Below are positions 43,430 through 52,970 of a stretch of DNA of 64,000 nucleotides, piece by piece. Source of the DNA: Phormidium tenue FACHB-1050. Its GTDB lineage: Bacteria > Cyanobacteriota > Cyanobacteriia > Pseudanabaenales > Pseudanabaenaceae. The DNA is taken from NCBI RefSeq assembly GCF_014696925.1, contig NZ_JACJQY010000014.1, forward strand, positions 1 to 64,000, read 5' to 3'. The notes under the pieces are model-generated. The model was not told the DNA's origin, made no database searches, and saw only the letters and a program-made list of their open reading frames with translations. The position numbers and the translations under genes were made by a program. How positions within the stretch are numbered: the stretch's first letter is position 1; each line of letters begins with the position of its first letter.

Positions 43430-45061
43430 ATGCGATATTTTCTGTTATGGTTTCTTTCCTTAATGTTTGCGATGATGTCGCTAAGTTTCCCAAAAACTGT
43501 GCGATCGCAAACTTCGGTTTTAACAGCACAATTTATTGATGACAATGATGATGACGATGATGACAACGATGGTCAAGATAGTAATTCCTCACAAACATCT
43601 TCTGGCAATGGGCTTAATCTATTTTTGATCTTAAACCTGATCAATGCCTTAAATCGTTCTAGCAATAACGACCAAGAGCAAGTTGACTTTTCCATAGACA
43701 TCGCTGAAATTCGTGGACAAGTTGGGCGAATGTATTTTCTCTTAGCACGACAATATGCAGCTCAGAACCAATTACCTCAGGCTTGTAATGCTCTCGAAAA
43801 AGCATATAGAGCTGAATTAGAAGCTTATTTACTCAAACGGAAGCGATTGCTTAAGCCTGACAGTGATGACTGTTATGCCTCAGAGGTGCAGCGCATCTCA
43901 AAATTGACAGGAAGCCCGACCGCCCTGATTTATGTCACTACTTCTAAAGATGGTTTAGAACTAATTGGCGTACCACCATCTACTCCTAATAAACCTGCGG
44001 GAATATTCTCACGGACTCGGATTGGTGCTAAATCCTTAGAGGAGAAAATGGGGATTCCATTGGCTCAAAACAATCAAGATAGTGGAATTCCATTTCGGAA
44101 GACAGCCTATAATGTCACTACCGAAGAAGTTGATCGCGTAATCATTGATTTTCGCAATAATTTGCGCGACACCAGTTCCGAAGACTTCCTAACACAATCA
44201 CAGCAACTTTATGACTGGGTGGTGCGCCCAATGGAACCTGAGCTAGAAAAAGCTCAAGTCAAAACCCTTGTATTTGTGATGAATGGCAATTTGCGCGTCG
44301 TGCCGCCAGCCGCATTCCATGATGGCAAGCGTTATCTGGTTGAGAAATATGCAGTCACAACGATCCCATCTTGGCAGTTAACGGAACCAACCCGTCACGA
44401 TCAATCTCAGACTCCACAAATCTTAGCTATGGGTCTATCTGAAGCCATCGAAGGATTGCCGCCATTACCTGCTGCCAAAATAGAAGTTGAAATGATTTCT
44501 TCGCAGGTGTTAGTTGGCAAAAAATTCATGAATAGCACTTTTACCAAGGATAATTTGCGATCGCAAACCAGCCGTCGAAATTTTGGAATTATCCATTTAG
44601 CTACCCATGCCAAATTTGTCAGACAGTCACCAGAAGAATCTTTCATTCAATTTTGGGGCGATCGCTTACAAATGAATCAAATCTCGAAGATGAATCTTGT
44701 GACGGATTTACTGACCCTCAGCGCCTGTGAAACCTCAGTGGGACAAAATCTCGGCTTAGCTGGTTTAGCAGTAGATTCGGGGGCAAAGAGTGTCTTGGCT
44801 TCGCTCTGGGCAGTCAGTGATGCAGGTACGGCTCCCTTAATGATTCGTTTTTATCGCGGATTACCCACAGCACCTAGCAAAGCGATCGCTCTGCAAGAAA
44901 CTCAATTAGCATTTTTGCGTGGTGAAGTAACGATTAAGAATAACAAAATCCTTGGTATCCAAGGATTTCCGAATATTCCCTTCCAAGTCGATACTAGAGG
45001 CGTTGACCTAAAACATCCTTACTTTTGGTCTTCATTTACCTTGATTGGTAATTGGTTGTAA
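43430..45061 (+). CDS. Secreted CHAT-domain protein
   Basis: A 543-residue protein with a signal peptide (residues 1-25) followed by an acidic run (DDNDDDDDDNDGQDS) and a short TPR-like region (QVGRMYFLLARQYAAQNQ). Residues about 215-543 form a CHAT caspase-like domain: catalytic His in IIHLATHAKF, Cys in LLTLSACETSVGQNLG. It probably acts as a protease in the periplasm or outside. A P450 gene lies upstream with a hairpin between them. Confidence 0.85.
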   Translation: MRYFLLWFLSLMFAMMSLSFPKTVRSQTSVLTAQFIDDNDDDDDDNDGQDSNSSQTSSGNGLNLFLILNLINALNRSSNNDQEQVDFSIDIAEIRGQVGRMYFLLARQYAAQNQLPQACNALEKAYRAELEAYLLKRKRLLKPDSDDCYASEVQRISKLTGSPTALIYVTTSKDGLELIGVPPSTPNKPAGIFSRTRIGAKSLEEKMGIPLAQNNQDSGIPFRKTAYNVTTEEVDRVIIDFRNNLRDTSSEDFLTQSQQLYDWVVRPMEPELEKAQVKTLVFVMNGNLRVVPPAAFHDGKRYLVEKYAVTTIPSWQLTEPTRHDQSQTPQILAMGLSEAIEGLPPLPAAKIEVEMISSQVLVGKKFMNSTFTKDNLRSQTSRRNFGIIHLATHAKFVRQSPEESFIQFWGDRLQMNQISKMNLVTDLLTLSACETSVGQNLGLAGLAVDSGAKSVLASLWAVSDAGTAPLMIRFYRGLPTAPSKAIALQETQLAFLRGEVTIKNNKILGIQGFPNIPFQVDTRGVDLKHPYFWSSFTLIGNWL

Positions 45062-45063
45062 GT

Positions 45064-45110
45064 AGCAAACCCAAAAAGCTGTGGCGCACGCGCAGCTTTT
45101 TGGGTTTGCT
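45064..45110. repeat. Palindrome after the CHAT gene
   Basis: Arms AGCAAACCCAAAAAGCTG and complement around TGGCGCACG, three bases beyond the CHAT stop; terminator-like. Confidence 0.65.
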
Positions 45111-45220
45111 GGAAATAACCTTTTCAGGTTTAAAACATGATTGTAAATCTACACGAAGCAAATTTTGCTGAAAACTAAGGTGATGGCATACTAGCGATCG
45201 CTAGTTTATGAGAGAGAACC

Positions 45221-45406
45221 ATGCAAAAATCGGATTATGACGAGGGCTTAACTTGGACTGCCGAAGCAAAAGTCAAGTACAAAAATATTCCCTATTTTGT
45301 GCGATCGCAAGCGCGTCAGAGAATCGAACAACTTGCTCAAGCCTCAGGTAGTGATACGATTACCGCAGAAATTGTCGAAAAAGCAAGAGTTGAGTTTGGA
45401 CAGTGA
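45221..45406 (+). CDS. PCP_red-domain small protein
   Basis: A 61-residue stand-alone copy of the C-terminal domain of protochlorophyllide reductase ChlB (PCP_red). Key residues: [45 protein letters not shown]. In dark-operative reductase this helical domain packs over the substrate; free copies occur in cyanobacteria with unknown role. The TGA stop overlaps the GTG start of murQ by 4 bases, so the genes are translationally coupled. Confidence 0.75.
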   Translation: MQKSDYDEGLTWTAEAKVKYKNIPYFVRSQARQRIEQLAQASGSDTITAEIVEKARVEFGQ

Positions 45407-46338
45407 ATAGCGCAATCAATAGTGCCGTAAACAAGGCTTTGAATAATAGCGATCGCGGTTATTTGCTAACCGAACAAGCAAATCCCCACAGCCAAAATTT
45501 GGATCGACTCAGTGCTTTAGAAATTGTCGAATTGTTTAATCAAGAAGATGCTAAAGCCGTTGCCGCAGTTGGGATCGAAAAAGAAGCGATCGCGGCCGCG
45601 ATTACGACGATTGCTGAGGCGATCTCTAATGGTGGTCGATTGTTTTATGTTGGTGCTGGTACGAGTGGTCGTCTTGGAGTCCTTGATGCAGCCGAATGTC
45701 CGCCCACTTTTTGCAGTGATCCTGAATTGATTCAAGGCATCTTGGCGGGTGGGATGAAGGCTATGGTACGTAGTTCTGAAGCTCTCGAAGATCGCGAAGA
45801 TGACGGTGCAGATGCGATCGCCGAAAGAAATATATGCGATCTCGATATTGTCTTTGGGCTTACCGCAGGCGGAACCACACCCTATGTCCACGGAGCGCTC
45901 AAGGAAGCCAAGCATCGGGGTGCAAAAACGATCTTTTTCTGTTGCGTACCGCCTGACCAATTTCCTAGCCAATACGATATCGAGATCCGTCCGTTAGTGG
46001 GAGCCGAAGTTTTAACAGGCTCAACCAGACTGAAGGCTGGGACAGCTACAAAACTCGTACTAAATACGATTTCCACGGGTGTGATGGTGCAGCTAGGTAA
46101 AGTTTATGGCAATCGGATGATCGATGTCGCTGTCACCAATAGCAAACTCGAAGATCGCGCCATTCGGATTATTCGCGATCTCACATCAAGCAGTCGTGAG
46201 GATGCCGCCCAATTGCTAGAGCGATCGGGTAAGCGGGTGAAATTAGCTTTGTTAATGCATTGGAAAAATTTAGATATGGCTACTGCCGAGAAATTATTGC
46301 AAGATGCTCAAGGTCATTTGGGTAAAGCCATGATGTAG
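45403..46338 (+). CDS. murQ: N-acetylmuramic acid 6-phosphate etherase
   Basis: A 311-residue SIS-domain enzyme that splits D-lactate from MurNAc-6-phosphate in peptidoglycan recycling. The signature [20 protein letters not shown] and the N-terminal [14 protein letters not shown] are diagnostic; the C-terminus is the usual helical lid. The start is GTG at 45403, overlapping the previous gene's TGA. The anhydro-MurNAc kinase (AnmK) is not in the window. Confidence 0.92.
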   Translation: MNSAINSAVNKALNNSDRGYLLTEQANPHSQNLDRLSALEIVELFNQEDAKAVAAVGIEKEAIAAAITTIAEAISNGGRLFYVGAGTSGRLGVLDAAECPPTFCSDPELIQGILAGGMKAMVRSSEALEDREDDGADAIAERNICDLDIVFGLTAGGTTPYVHGALKEAKHRGAKTIFFCCVPPDQFPSQYDIEIRPLVGAEVLTGSTRLKAGTATKLVLNTISTGVMVQLGKVYGNRMIDVAVTNSKLEDRAIRIIRDLTSSSREDAAQLLERSGKRVKLALLMHWKNLDMATAEKLLQDAQGHLGKAMM

Positions 46339-46346
46339 GTTGTTTT

Positions 46347-46446
46347 TATAGCTATAGCCACCTGTATCAGGATAGTGTGAGGCGGCGCTTCGCGCCGCCT
46401 CACACTATTTGGATTTTATATCCTAACAAGAATGGCGATAGCTATA
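46347..46446. repeat. Composite palindromic repeat (family A)
   Basis: Outer ends TATAGCTATAGCCA and GGCGATAGCTATA; inner palindrome GTGTGAGGCGGCGC with TTC centre. It begins 9 bases after the murQ stop. Confidence 0.8.
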
Positions 46447-46557
46447 AAACCCTTACTGGCTTTAGGTTCTAATTCACATAAGTGTGCCGACACTTCTGTG
46501 AATTGGTATAAGATGTTTTACAGCGCAAAGCGCTGTAAGCAAAAAAATGTAGAAACT

Positions 46558-46872
46558 ATGACAGGCGCAGAACTTCGTCAGGCGATCGCCAACAAATGGG
46601 ACTATTCCTATGACGTACAATTACGCAAAACACAGGGTAAAATTTTCTTGCAAGTAATGTGGCGTTATCAAGAGCAGCAATCCTTTTCGATGAACGAAGC
46701 CGAATTTATACAACATCTGGATACGATCGCCTCCTATCTCAGTGATTGGGGCGTAGTCGAGCAAGTCCAAAAATTTATTGAAATCACCAAGGAACGCCCC
46801 CGACTCGGTAAAGCGGTAAGCATTCCTCTGCAAATCGGTGAGCGATCGCTAGAGTGGCTCATTGGAAGTTAA
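46558..46872 (+). CDS. DUF3067-family protein
   Basis: A 104-residue conserved cyanobacterial protein. Key parts: MTGAELRQAIANKWDYSYDVQL, KIFLQVMWRYQEQQSF and DWGVVEQVQKFIEITKERPRLGKAVSIPL, which match the DUF3067 pattern. Predicted alpha/beta soluble protein; function unknown. I chose the ATG at 46558; the frame is open upstream through a repeat. Confidence 0.7.
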   Translation: MTGAELRQAIANKWDYSYDVQLRKTQGKIFLQVMWRYQEQQSFSMNEAEFIQHLDTIASYLSDWGVVEQVQKFIEITKERPRLGKAVSIPLQIGERSLEWLIGS

Positions 46873-46910
46873 TCATTTAAGAGCACAAAATGACGTAGCC
46901 ATTTCAAAAT

Positions 46911-46988
46911 CCAAGAATCGAGTGGCGGCGCGAAGCGCCGCCACTCGATTCTTGGGTTTTATGTCCTAACAAGAATGGCGACAGCTAT
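46911..46988. repeat. Half copy of composite repeat family A
   Basis: Inner palindrome 46911-46955 with arms CCAAGAATCGAGTGGCGGCG and complement, followed by TGGGTTTTATGTCCTAACAA and GGCGACAGCTATA. The matching left outer end is missing. Confidence 0.7.
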
Positions 46989-47103
46989 AAAACCCTTATT
47001 GGGTTCGGTTTTTAATTCACAAAAGTGTGGCATCACTTTCGTGAATTGTGTAAATGGTAAGTAAACAAATGCTAATTAGATTAGATGAACGTAATTAATT
47101 ACA

Positions 47104-47158
47104 AACCCAAACCCATAAAGTTGCGCCCCTGCGGGGCGCAACTTTATGGGTTTGGGTT
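47104..47158. repeat. Palindrome upstream of the GAF gene
   Basis: Perfect arms AACCCAAACCCATAAAGTTG continuing CGCCCC, TGC centre. It lies about 190 bases before the GAF-protein start. The remaining 478-base gap has another imperfect hairpin (CAATTCACAAAAGTGT, 47013-47048), and no gene was seen. Confidence 0.7.
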
Positions 47159-47350
47159 ATTTATTTGGGACAAGTGCTTATACAAAGTTAATAAAATCAA
47201 TAAAAGTATGGAGTGTTGCTGACTTTCTAAGCTAAAGATTGTACGATTGTGTTGGAATACTTTTGATAATCTTAAATTTCTAAAAAATTTCATTTTATTT
47301 CGCTACGTCGCTCTAACCATACCTAAGTCTAAAAACGTCAGGGCAAAAAT

Positions 47351-50131
47351 ATGAGTCAAGCAGGAGCTAACCCATGGGATCGCCAATTTGTTAACCTTGG
47401 GCGAATCATGCAGTTCTTGCGTGATGAAGACAGTATTGACAACCTATTGAATGCAACCCTCGATTATCTTCGAGACAATTTCGAGTACAAATTGCTTTGG
47501 ATTGGGTTGTATGACGCAGAAAACCACCGTCTTACAGGTAAAGGTGGTACAACTCCTGCTGGTGAAATCAAATTCTTAAAAGAGAGATTTAATCTTAATG
47601 CAGGTGATCTGCTTGATCAGGTGATTTTGCAACGTAAGCCAGTCCCGATCGCCGATCTGCGTCAAGAGAAACGTAGTGGCGAATGGCAAAAATTAGCCCA
47701 AAAATTTGATATTCAAGGCACATTACTTTGGCCGATCTACCATCGCGATCGCAGCTTTGGCGTAGTCCTCTTAGGCTCAAACCTATGGAATGTCACCCCA
47801 CGTAATGAAGAAAGAGCCAGACTATCGGTTGTTCTTGGTACTCTTGGTTCTACCCTCAGCCGTCTTGATGACGAATGGCGTTATCACAATGCTAAACGTC
47901 CTGACGAGCCATTACTACAAATCCTCTCAAAAATCCGTAATATTCCTGCACTCAACGAACGCCTTGAAGAGATTGTGCAGGAAACCCATAGCTTTGTGAT
48001 GCCCGATCACACCAGCATCTATTGGTTTGAACGCGAACACCAATATTTCTGGCGACGAGTTGTCAATCGTCAACCAGGTCCTAAATCTAAGCAAGCTGTT
48101 GACAATACGGCGGGAGTAACTGTCCAAAATGCTCCTACCCTGTATCAAGCACTATCTAAAGATCAGGTAGTAGTGGTAGTTGATGCCAAATCTATGACCA
48201 AAGGCGAAGTAAGCAATCGGGTCATGGAACAGTTTGGGGCAGTTTCGATTATTATTGCGCCGATATTTTTTCAATCCGAACTTTTAGGCTTTTTGTCAGT
48301 AGAAGGTGATGAACCACGACTATGGACAGATGATGAGCGTAATTTTGTGCGCGGTGCGGCTCAACTAGCTGCCATTACTGCACCCCTAGAAGAAATGGAA
48401 GTAACTCTTGACCGCATTGCTTCCGATCAAATTCTCACCGCAGGGATTGCGAGGGCTATCTATTCAGATAATGATTGGCAGAGTGCGCTCGATCAAGCTG
48501 CGGAGCAGCTATGTCAACGTCTAGGGCTAGAACGCTTTTGGGTGGCTACCTATGACAAAGACAATGATGTATTTAAGATTGATTTTCAGTATCATCCTAA
48601 AAATCGCCGCCCACTTCCCACGATTTTACCAGGATTAGCCCCTGTGGATGTGCAGATGATGGAGCAGTCTCCCGATGCAGCAACCGTCGAGAATCTGGAT
48701 AGCGATTTTAAATTTCTCTCATGGCGAACTCCCTTACTTGATCTAGATGTGCGATCGATGATTGTCAGTAGTACCTCAATGGGGAAATCCCTCGAAGGTA
48801 TTCTTGCCGTGGCTCACGAAGCACCACGTACATGGTCACGTCCAGAAAGAGAAATGGTGCAAGCAGTTGCTCAACAGATTGGACTAATTGTTCACCAAAA
48901 TGAATTACAACGCTTGTCCGATGAACGGCAAAAGTCTCATCAGGCTGTTCAGTTTGGTCTAGTTGCCCTCCAACAAAGCAACGCTCTTGAGAAACTGCAC
49001 CATACAGCCACACAGTTAATGGCTCAGGTTACACAATCACCTCTGGCTGTACTAGTAGTATGGCTCCCCGGTCGGCAAGGTGGACAAATCGCCTCAGTAT
49101 TTGCCAGTCGAGACGAATATCAACTTTCTATTAGCGAAACTCTAATCGCGATCGAAGAAGATCCGCTAGCTCAATGGGCGATCCAAAGTGAGGGAATTCT
49201 GCCTCTGAGTATTCATGATTTACCAGAACAGACTAAAGCTTGGCTGAATGCCCCGGCCCTTGGTCACCTGATGTTAACTGCATTACGGACAACTCCTGAT
49301 CACCAACCCACAGGCATGATTTTGGTGGCTGATCGCGTGGGACGACGCTGGGTCGATCGCCAATTGCAAGCATTTAACATGTTGGCAAATCAGCTAGCAT
49401 GGTCACGTCGCCATCTCTTACTAGTTGATCATCTCAAGCATAATCGTCAAGAATTGGAACGACTCAACTGGTACAAACATCGTCGTTTGGAAGATATCTA
49501 TCGCACTGTTAGTTCGGGAGTGCAGCGTTTGTTAGATACTGATGCTCGCGCCAATGGCACTGGAGGCATTAACAACATTACGCTGCAAAGTTCTCTCAAG
49601 CAATTGCAGGGTTCTCTATCACCACTCCCCCAAATTATCCGCAAGGAACAATGGCGCTTGCGTCCCAACTATGAGACTGCTCCCCTTGCAGGTATGCTCA
49701 AACGAGCTTTAGAGCGCGTTGATTCGTTGGTAAAACAACGTCAGATTTGGTCGCAGGTGCATAACCAAGCCAATGTGGTGGTGGGTGGCGACATCGCTAA
49801 GATGGAGATGATTTTAAATGAGTTGTTGTTGTTTGCCTGTGGGCGATCGGAAGTTGGTGGTCGCATCGATCTCTGGTGTCGTCAGATTGACGAAAAGCTT
49901 TTAGAACTATCAATTACTGACTACGGTGTGGTTGATGCGTCTTTACTGCAAGAGCTGCATCAAGGTCGAGCGATCGATCCGCTATCACCTTCGTTGCTAG
50001 ATCAACCCCCTGGGTTACATCTAGCGATTTGTCAAAGTCTCATGCTTGAAGCAGGTGGTGAGTTATCACTCTATCAACTAGAAGATAATCGCATTCTCAG
50101 CCGCCTTATCTTGCCCCTCTCTAGCTCCTAA
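47351..50131 (+). CDS. Large multi-GAF sensor protein
   Basis: A 926-residue cytoplasmic protein. GAF domains can be traced at about 25-175, 205-350 and 370-520, and a weaker one at about 545-690 (MAQVTQSPLAVLVVWLP). A helical linker (LLLVDHLKHNRQELERLNWYKHRRLEDIYRTV) leads to a C-terminal ATPase-like part containing MILNELLLFACGRSEVGG and LSITDYGVVD. The G2-type glycine loop is missing, so kinase activity is doubtful. No bilin-binding Cys motif is obvious. It may bind small ligands and signal by interaction. Confidence 0.75.
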   Translation: MSQAGANPWDRQFVNLGRIMQFLRDEDSIDNLLNATLDYLRDNFEYKLLWIGLYDAENHRLTGKGGTTPAGEIKFLKERFNLNAGDLLDQVILQRKPVPIADLRQEKRSGEWQKLAQKFDIQGTLLWPIYHRDRSFGVVLLGSNLWNVTPRNEERARLSVVLGTLGSTLSRLDDEWRYHNAKRPDEPLLQILSKIRNIPALNERLEEIVQETHSFVMPDHTSIYWFEREHQYFWRRVVNRQPGPKSKQAVDNTAGVTVQNAPTLYQALSKDQVVVVVDAKSMTKGEVSNRVMEQFGAVSIIIAPIFFQSELLGFLSVEGDEPRLWTDDERNFVRGAAQLAAITAPLEEMEVTLDRIASDQILTAGIARAIYSDNDWQSALDQAAEQLCQRLGLERFWVATYDKDNDVFKIDFQYHPKNRRPLPTILPGLAPVDVQMMEQSPDAATVENLDSDFKFLSWRTPLLDLDVRSMIVSSTSMGKSLEGILAVAHEAPRTWSRPEREMVQAVAQQIGLIVHQNELQRLSDERQKSHQAVQFGLVALQQSNALEKLHHTATQLMAQVTQSPLAVLVVWLPGRQGGQIASVFASRDEYQLSISETLIAIEEDPLAQWAIQSEGILPLSIHDLPEQTKAWLNAPALGHLMLTALRTTPDHQPTGMILVADRVGRRWVDRQLQAFNMLANQLAWSRRHLLLVDHLKHNRQELERLNWYKHRRLEDIYRTVSSGVQRLLDTDARANGTGGINNITLQSSLKQLQGSLSPLPQIIRKEQWRLRPNYETAPLAGMLKRALERVDSLVKQRQIWSQVHNQANVVVGGDIAKMEMILNELLLFACGRSEVGGRIDLWCRQIDEKLLELSITDYGVVDASLLQELHQGRAIDPLSPSLLDQPPGLHLAICQSLMLEAGGELSLYQLEDNRILSRLILPLSSS

Positions 50132-50133
50132 CT

Positions 50134-50188
50134 AAAGCCCAAGAATCTAGTGGCGGCGCTTCGCGCCGCCACTAGATTCTTGGGCTTT
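50134..50188. repeat. Palindrome after the GAF gene (family A centre)
   Basis: Perfect arms AAAGCCCAAGAATCTAGTGG and complement with GCGCTTCGCGC centre, three bases after the TAA stop; likely terminator. Confidence 0.75.
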
Positions 50189-50290
50189 GGTTTGTACTAG
50201 CTAACTCTTTTGGCTCAATAAGTGTTTCGGGGAGGTAAAGAAAGGTAGAAATTGATAATATTGTAGCGAAATCCAGAAGCAGCGATCACT

Positions 50291-50839
50291 ATGCTGAGTG
50301 TGAACTTAACCCATCTAGTTGATGATGAAAAATGTTACGAAACAGTTCGTCAGATGAGATGGACAGGAGGAGTAAGCTGTCCAAAATGTAAAAGTACAGA
50401 GGTAATCAAGCGAGGCAAAGGGGTTTACACTGACGAATATGCTATCTACAACCCTTTACAAGCTTGGGGCTATGCTCACAAAACTGTTTGTCATGGGGTA
50501 GGCGAATATGCTAGAGATGAAGATGGTGATGGCTTTTGTGAAGTTCATGTCAATACAATGGAAGGCTTTTGGTCGCTTTTACGCTCTTGGTTACGACCTC
50601 ATCGTGGTATTTCTCAAGAAAAGTTACCTTTGTATTTGAGCTTCTTTGAGTTTGTTCACAATGCCAAGAGGAGGTGTAAAGCTTTGCTGAGTGCAGCAAA
50701 GCTTTACACCTCCGAATCACCTATTGAGACATGTCCTACAGAAATTTTCGATCAAAAGACCCAGAAAAGCTTTGAAAGCGCTGCAAAGCAGCGCTTTCAA
50801 AGCTTTTCTGGGTTTGTATTAGAGCGCTTTGCGCTCTAA
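50291..50839 (+). pseudogene. IS1595-family transposase with internal deletion
   Basis: A 182-residue frame. The N-terminus (CYETVRQMRWTGGVSCPKC) is the first half of the zinc ribbon of an IS1595 transposase; from about residue 44 it jumps to the late catalytic region VYTDEYAIYNPLQAWGYAHKTVCHG, HVNTMEGFWSLLRSWLRPHRG, ISQEKLPLYLSFFEF. About 160 residues, including the first Asp region, are missing, yet the frame stays open. The last 60 residues read into palindromic repeats. It cannot be active. Confidence 0.85.
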
Positions 50840-50842
50840 TAC
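50680..50842. repeat. Palindromes at the end of the IS1595 remnant
   Basis: Hairpins AAAGCTTTGCTGAGTGCAGC near 50680-50708, CCCAGAAAAGCTTTGAAAGC and complement around 50760-50812, and TATTAGAGCGC-TTT-GCGCTCTAATA near 50817-50842. They replaced the original C-terminal coding part. Confidence 0.65.
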
Positions 50843-50876
50843 AAGAGAAGATGCAACGATGAAATAAATTGAAGCT

Positions 50877-51464
50877 CTAGATCAGAGCATCTTTAATCAG
50901 TTGACGAATACTTATAAACCCACGCTTGAGACGGTCAGGCTGATCGTAGAGTCTGGCAATTAATAGCACCCCTTCTAGCATGGTCAGAATTTGTTCTGCT
51001 AGTAAATCTGGATCAATGCGATCGCTTAATTGCTCTTTCCCATCCCGCAACATTTGAGCAAATAAGGCTTGCCATTCATTAAAAACCTGTTGCAGATGCT
51101 TCCGAAAGGTTTCGTTATATTCGGCTAAATCGACAATTAAGTTCCCCAATAAACATCCTGCACAGTTAATTTCGGAGAGATGTTTTGCTTCAATTTTATC
51201 AATTGTCAGTATGAGTCGCTGAATCGGATCATCGGTAACTTGAGAAGCTGACAGAAAGGCATTTTCTCTGATTTTGTGCCACTGGAAATCAATCAGCGCA
51301 TGGGCAAATTCATCCTTTGATTGGAAGTAGTTATAGAAACTGCCCGATGAAGCCTGAGTAGCAGCAAACAACTCCTTTAAGCCAGTCGATTGCAAACCCT
51401 GACGATGGACAAGATCGATCGCTGAGGTGAGAATATCTTCGCGTGTACGTTTGAGATTTGCCAT
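50877..51464 (-). CDS. TetR/AcrR-family regulator
   Basis: A 195-residue repressor-type protein. The N-terminal 50 residues form the helix-turn-helix (REDILTSAIDLVHRQGLQSTGLKELFAATQASSGSFYNYFQSKDEF). The C-terminal ligand-binding helices include Cys residues at CAGCLLGN. It follows cynS by 108 bases on the same strand, and could regulate it or an unknown set. The ligand is not known. Confidence 0.88.
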   Translation of the reverse strand: MANLKRTREDILTSAIDLVHRQGLQSTGLKELFAATQASSGSFYNYFQSKDEFAHALIDFQWHKIRENAFLSASQVTDDPIQRLILTIDKIEAKHLSEINCAGCLLGNLIVDLAEYNETFRKHLQQVFNEWQALFAQMLRDGKEQLSDRIDPDLLAEQILTMLEGVLLIARLYDQPDRLKRGFISIRQLIKDALI

Positions 51465-51572
51465 AAACTAACTGATTTTCATATTAGGCATAGCGTTGAA
51501 ACTTGTAGTGGGTTGTGGTTTTCATTTTGCCTAGGGCAAAATGAAAACCTCTATAGTTGAGAAGGGGTTATG

Positions 51573-52019
51573 TTACCACTTTTTATAAGGTAGGAACTTG
51601 CCGTTCATCGTTACTTTGACGCGATCGCCTTTGGGATCTTCCACTTTGTCGATATCGAGGGTGAAATCGATCGCACTCATGATGCCATCACCAAATTTCT
51701 CATGGATGATTTCCTTAATGGGATAGCCATAGACCTGCATGATTTCATAGAAGCGATAAATCAATGGATCGGTTGGTACTACTGGTCCCAACCCTTTGCT
51801 AGGATAGGAACTCAAAGCCGTGATTATATCTTCTCCTAGTCCTAATGCTTCAGCAATTTTCGTGGCTTGTTCCACACTGGCGCTATTTTGACCATAAAAA
51901 AGAGAAGCAATCCAAACTTCATCTTGACCTAATAGTTTTTCGAGGTCAACAAAAGTTAAGCCTTTGGCTTTTTTGGCGGCTAATAGAGTTTGTGTAAAAG
52001 ATGGAAATTCAACTGTCAT
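51573..52019 (-). CDS. cynS: Cyanate hydratase (cyanase)
   Basis: A 148-residue enzyme that converts cyanate plus bicarbonate to ammonia and CO2. The N-terminal helix bundle ([37 protein letters not shown]) and the catalytic C-terminal part are complete; the active-site residues Arg and Glu lie in YRFYEI and Ser in [11 protein letters not shown] chose the ATG at 52019, giving the usual length. It is the last gene of a transporter operon. Confidence 0.95.
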   Translation of the reverse strand: MTVEFPSFTQTLLAAKKAKGLTFVDLEKLLGQDEVWIASLFYGQNSASVEQATKIAEALGLGEDIITALSSYPSKGLGPVVPTDPLIYRFYEIMQVYGYPIKEIIHEKFGDGIMSAIDFTLDIDKVEDPKGDRVKVTMNGKFLPYKKW

Positions 52020-52094
52020 AATGTTTTTGATGTTTCTAAGTATTTTGTATTGGGAATGTAAAAAATTTTGCACTGCAAATTTTTTTACATTTTC

Positions 52095-52970
52095 CTATAT
52101 TCTTGCGGCTTCAACCGCACGAGTTTCACGCATGAGATGCTCTTCCATTTCCGCTTTGAGATCATGATATCCCGATTGTTGGTCGAGATTTTCTCGCGAT
52201 CGCGGACGGGGAAAAGGTACATTCAGGATTTCATCAATCCCTGCGGCAGGTCCCCGCTTCATCATCACGATTTTATCAGAGAGCAGCAAGGCTTCCTCGA
52301 TACTATGGGTAATCATTACTACAGTTTTGCGTTTCTGCTCCCAAATACGGGCAACTTCATCCTGTAGGAATCCGCGAGTGAGGGCATCAAGTGCGCCAAA
52401 GGGTTCATCCATTAATAGGATTTGCGGATCGATCGCAAGGGCGCGAGCAATGCCCACCCTTTGTTTCATCCCACCAGATAGCTCATGGGGATGCTTTTTC
52501 TCAGCTCCTTTTAAGCCAACTAATTCGATATATTCATAAACACGACTTTTGCGATCGGCTAGAGACATTGTAGGATAGACCGTTTCGATCGCAAAGTGTA
52601 AGTTCTCGGCAACCGTCAACCAAGGCATCAATGCATAGTTCTGAAAAACTACACCGCGATCGGGCCCTGGGGCGTAAACTTCTTCACCATTAATTAAAAT
52701 CGTGCCACTGGAGGGGCTAGTTAAACCTGCAATGAGATTGAGAAGTGTGGATTTACCACAGCCAGAGGGACCAATGATCGATACAAAGGTATTAGGTGCA
52801 ATGTCAAAACTAATATTTGCTAAAGCTACATAATCTTTAGAAGTGCGATGAGTGAGCTTATTGATCAAGCCACTTCTGCCACGATAAACCATTGAAACAT
52901 CGCAGATGGAAATCTGTGCTTGCTGAGTTGCCATATTTGCAGATGCTTTTTCCATAGAAGACACGATCAT
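52095..52970 (-). CDS. cynD: ABC transporter ATP-binding protein (NrtD/CynD-type)
   Basis: A 291-residue ATPase of the nitrate/cyanate/taurine ABC family. Walker A is [11 protein letters not shown], signature [15 protein letters not shown], Walker [12 protein letters not shown], switch ITHSIEEAL. The start ATG (52968-52970) overlaps the permease TGA (ATGA), which shows translational coupling. Next on the same strand is cynS. The name cynD follows the operon; nitrate or related ions are possible. Confidence 0.85.
   Translation of the reverse strand: MIVSSMEKASANMATQQAQISICDVSMVYRGRSGLINKLTHRTSKDYVALANISFDIAPNTFVSIIGPSGCGKSTLLNLIAGLTSPSSGTILINGEEVYAPGPDRGVVFQNYALMPWLTVAENLHFAIETVYPTMSLADRKSRVYEYIELVGLKGAEKKHPHELSGGMKQRVGIARALAIDPQILLMDEPFGALDALTRGFLQDEVARIWEQKRKTVVMITHSIEEALLLSDKIVMMKRGPAAGIDEILNVPFPRPRSRENLDQQSGYHDLKAEMEEHLMRETRAVEAARI

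Noticed and set aside
51510..51552. Hairpin GGTTTTCATTTTGCC-TAGG near the TetR gene as an operator
   Set aside because: It resembles the general palindrome families, lies between TetR and cynS, and no second half-site is seen at other promoters.
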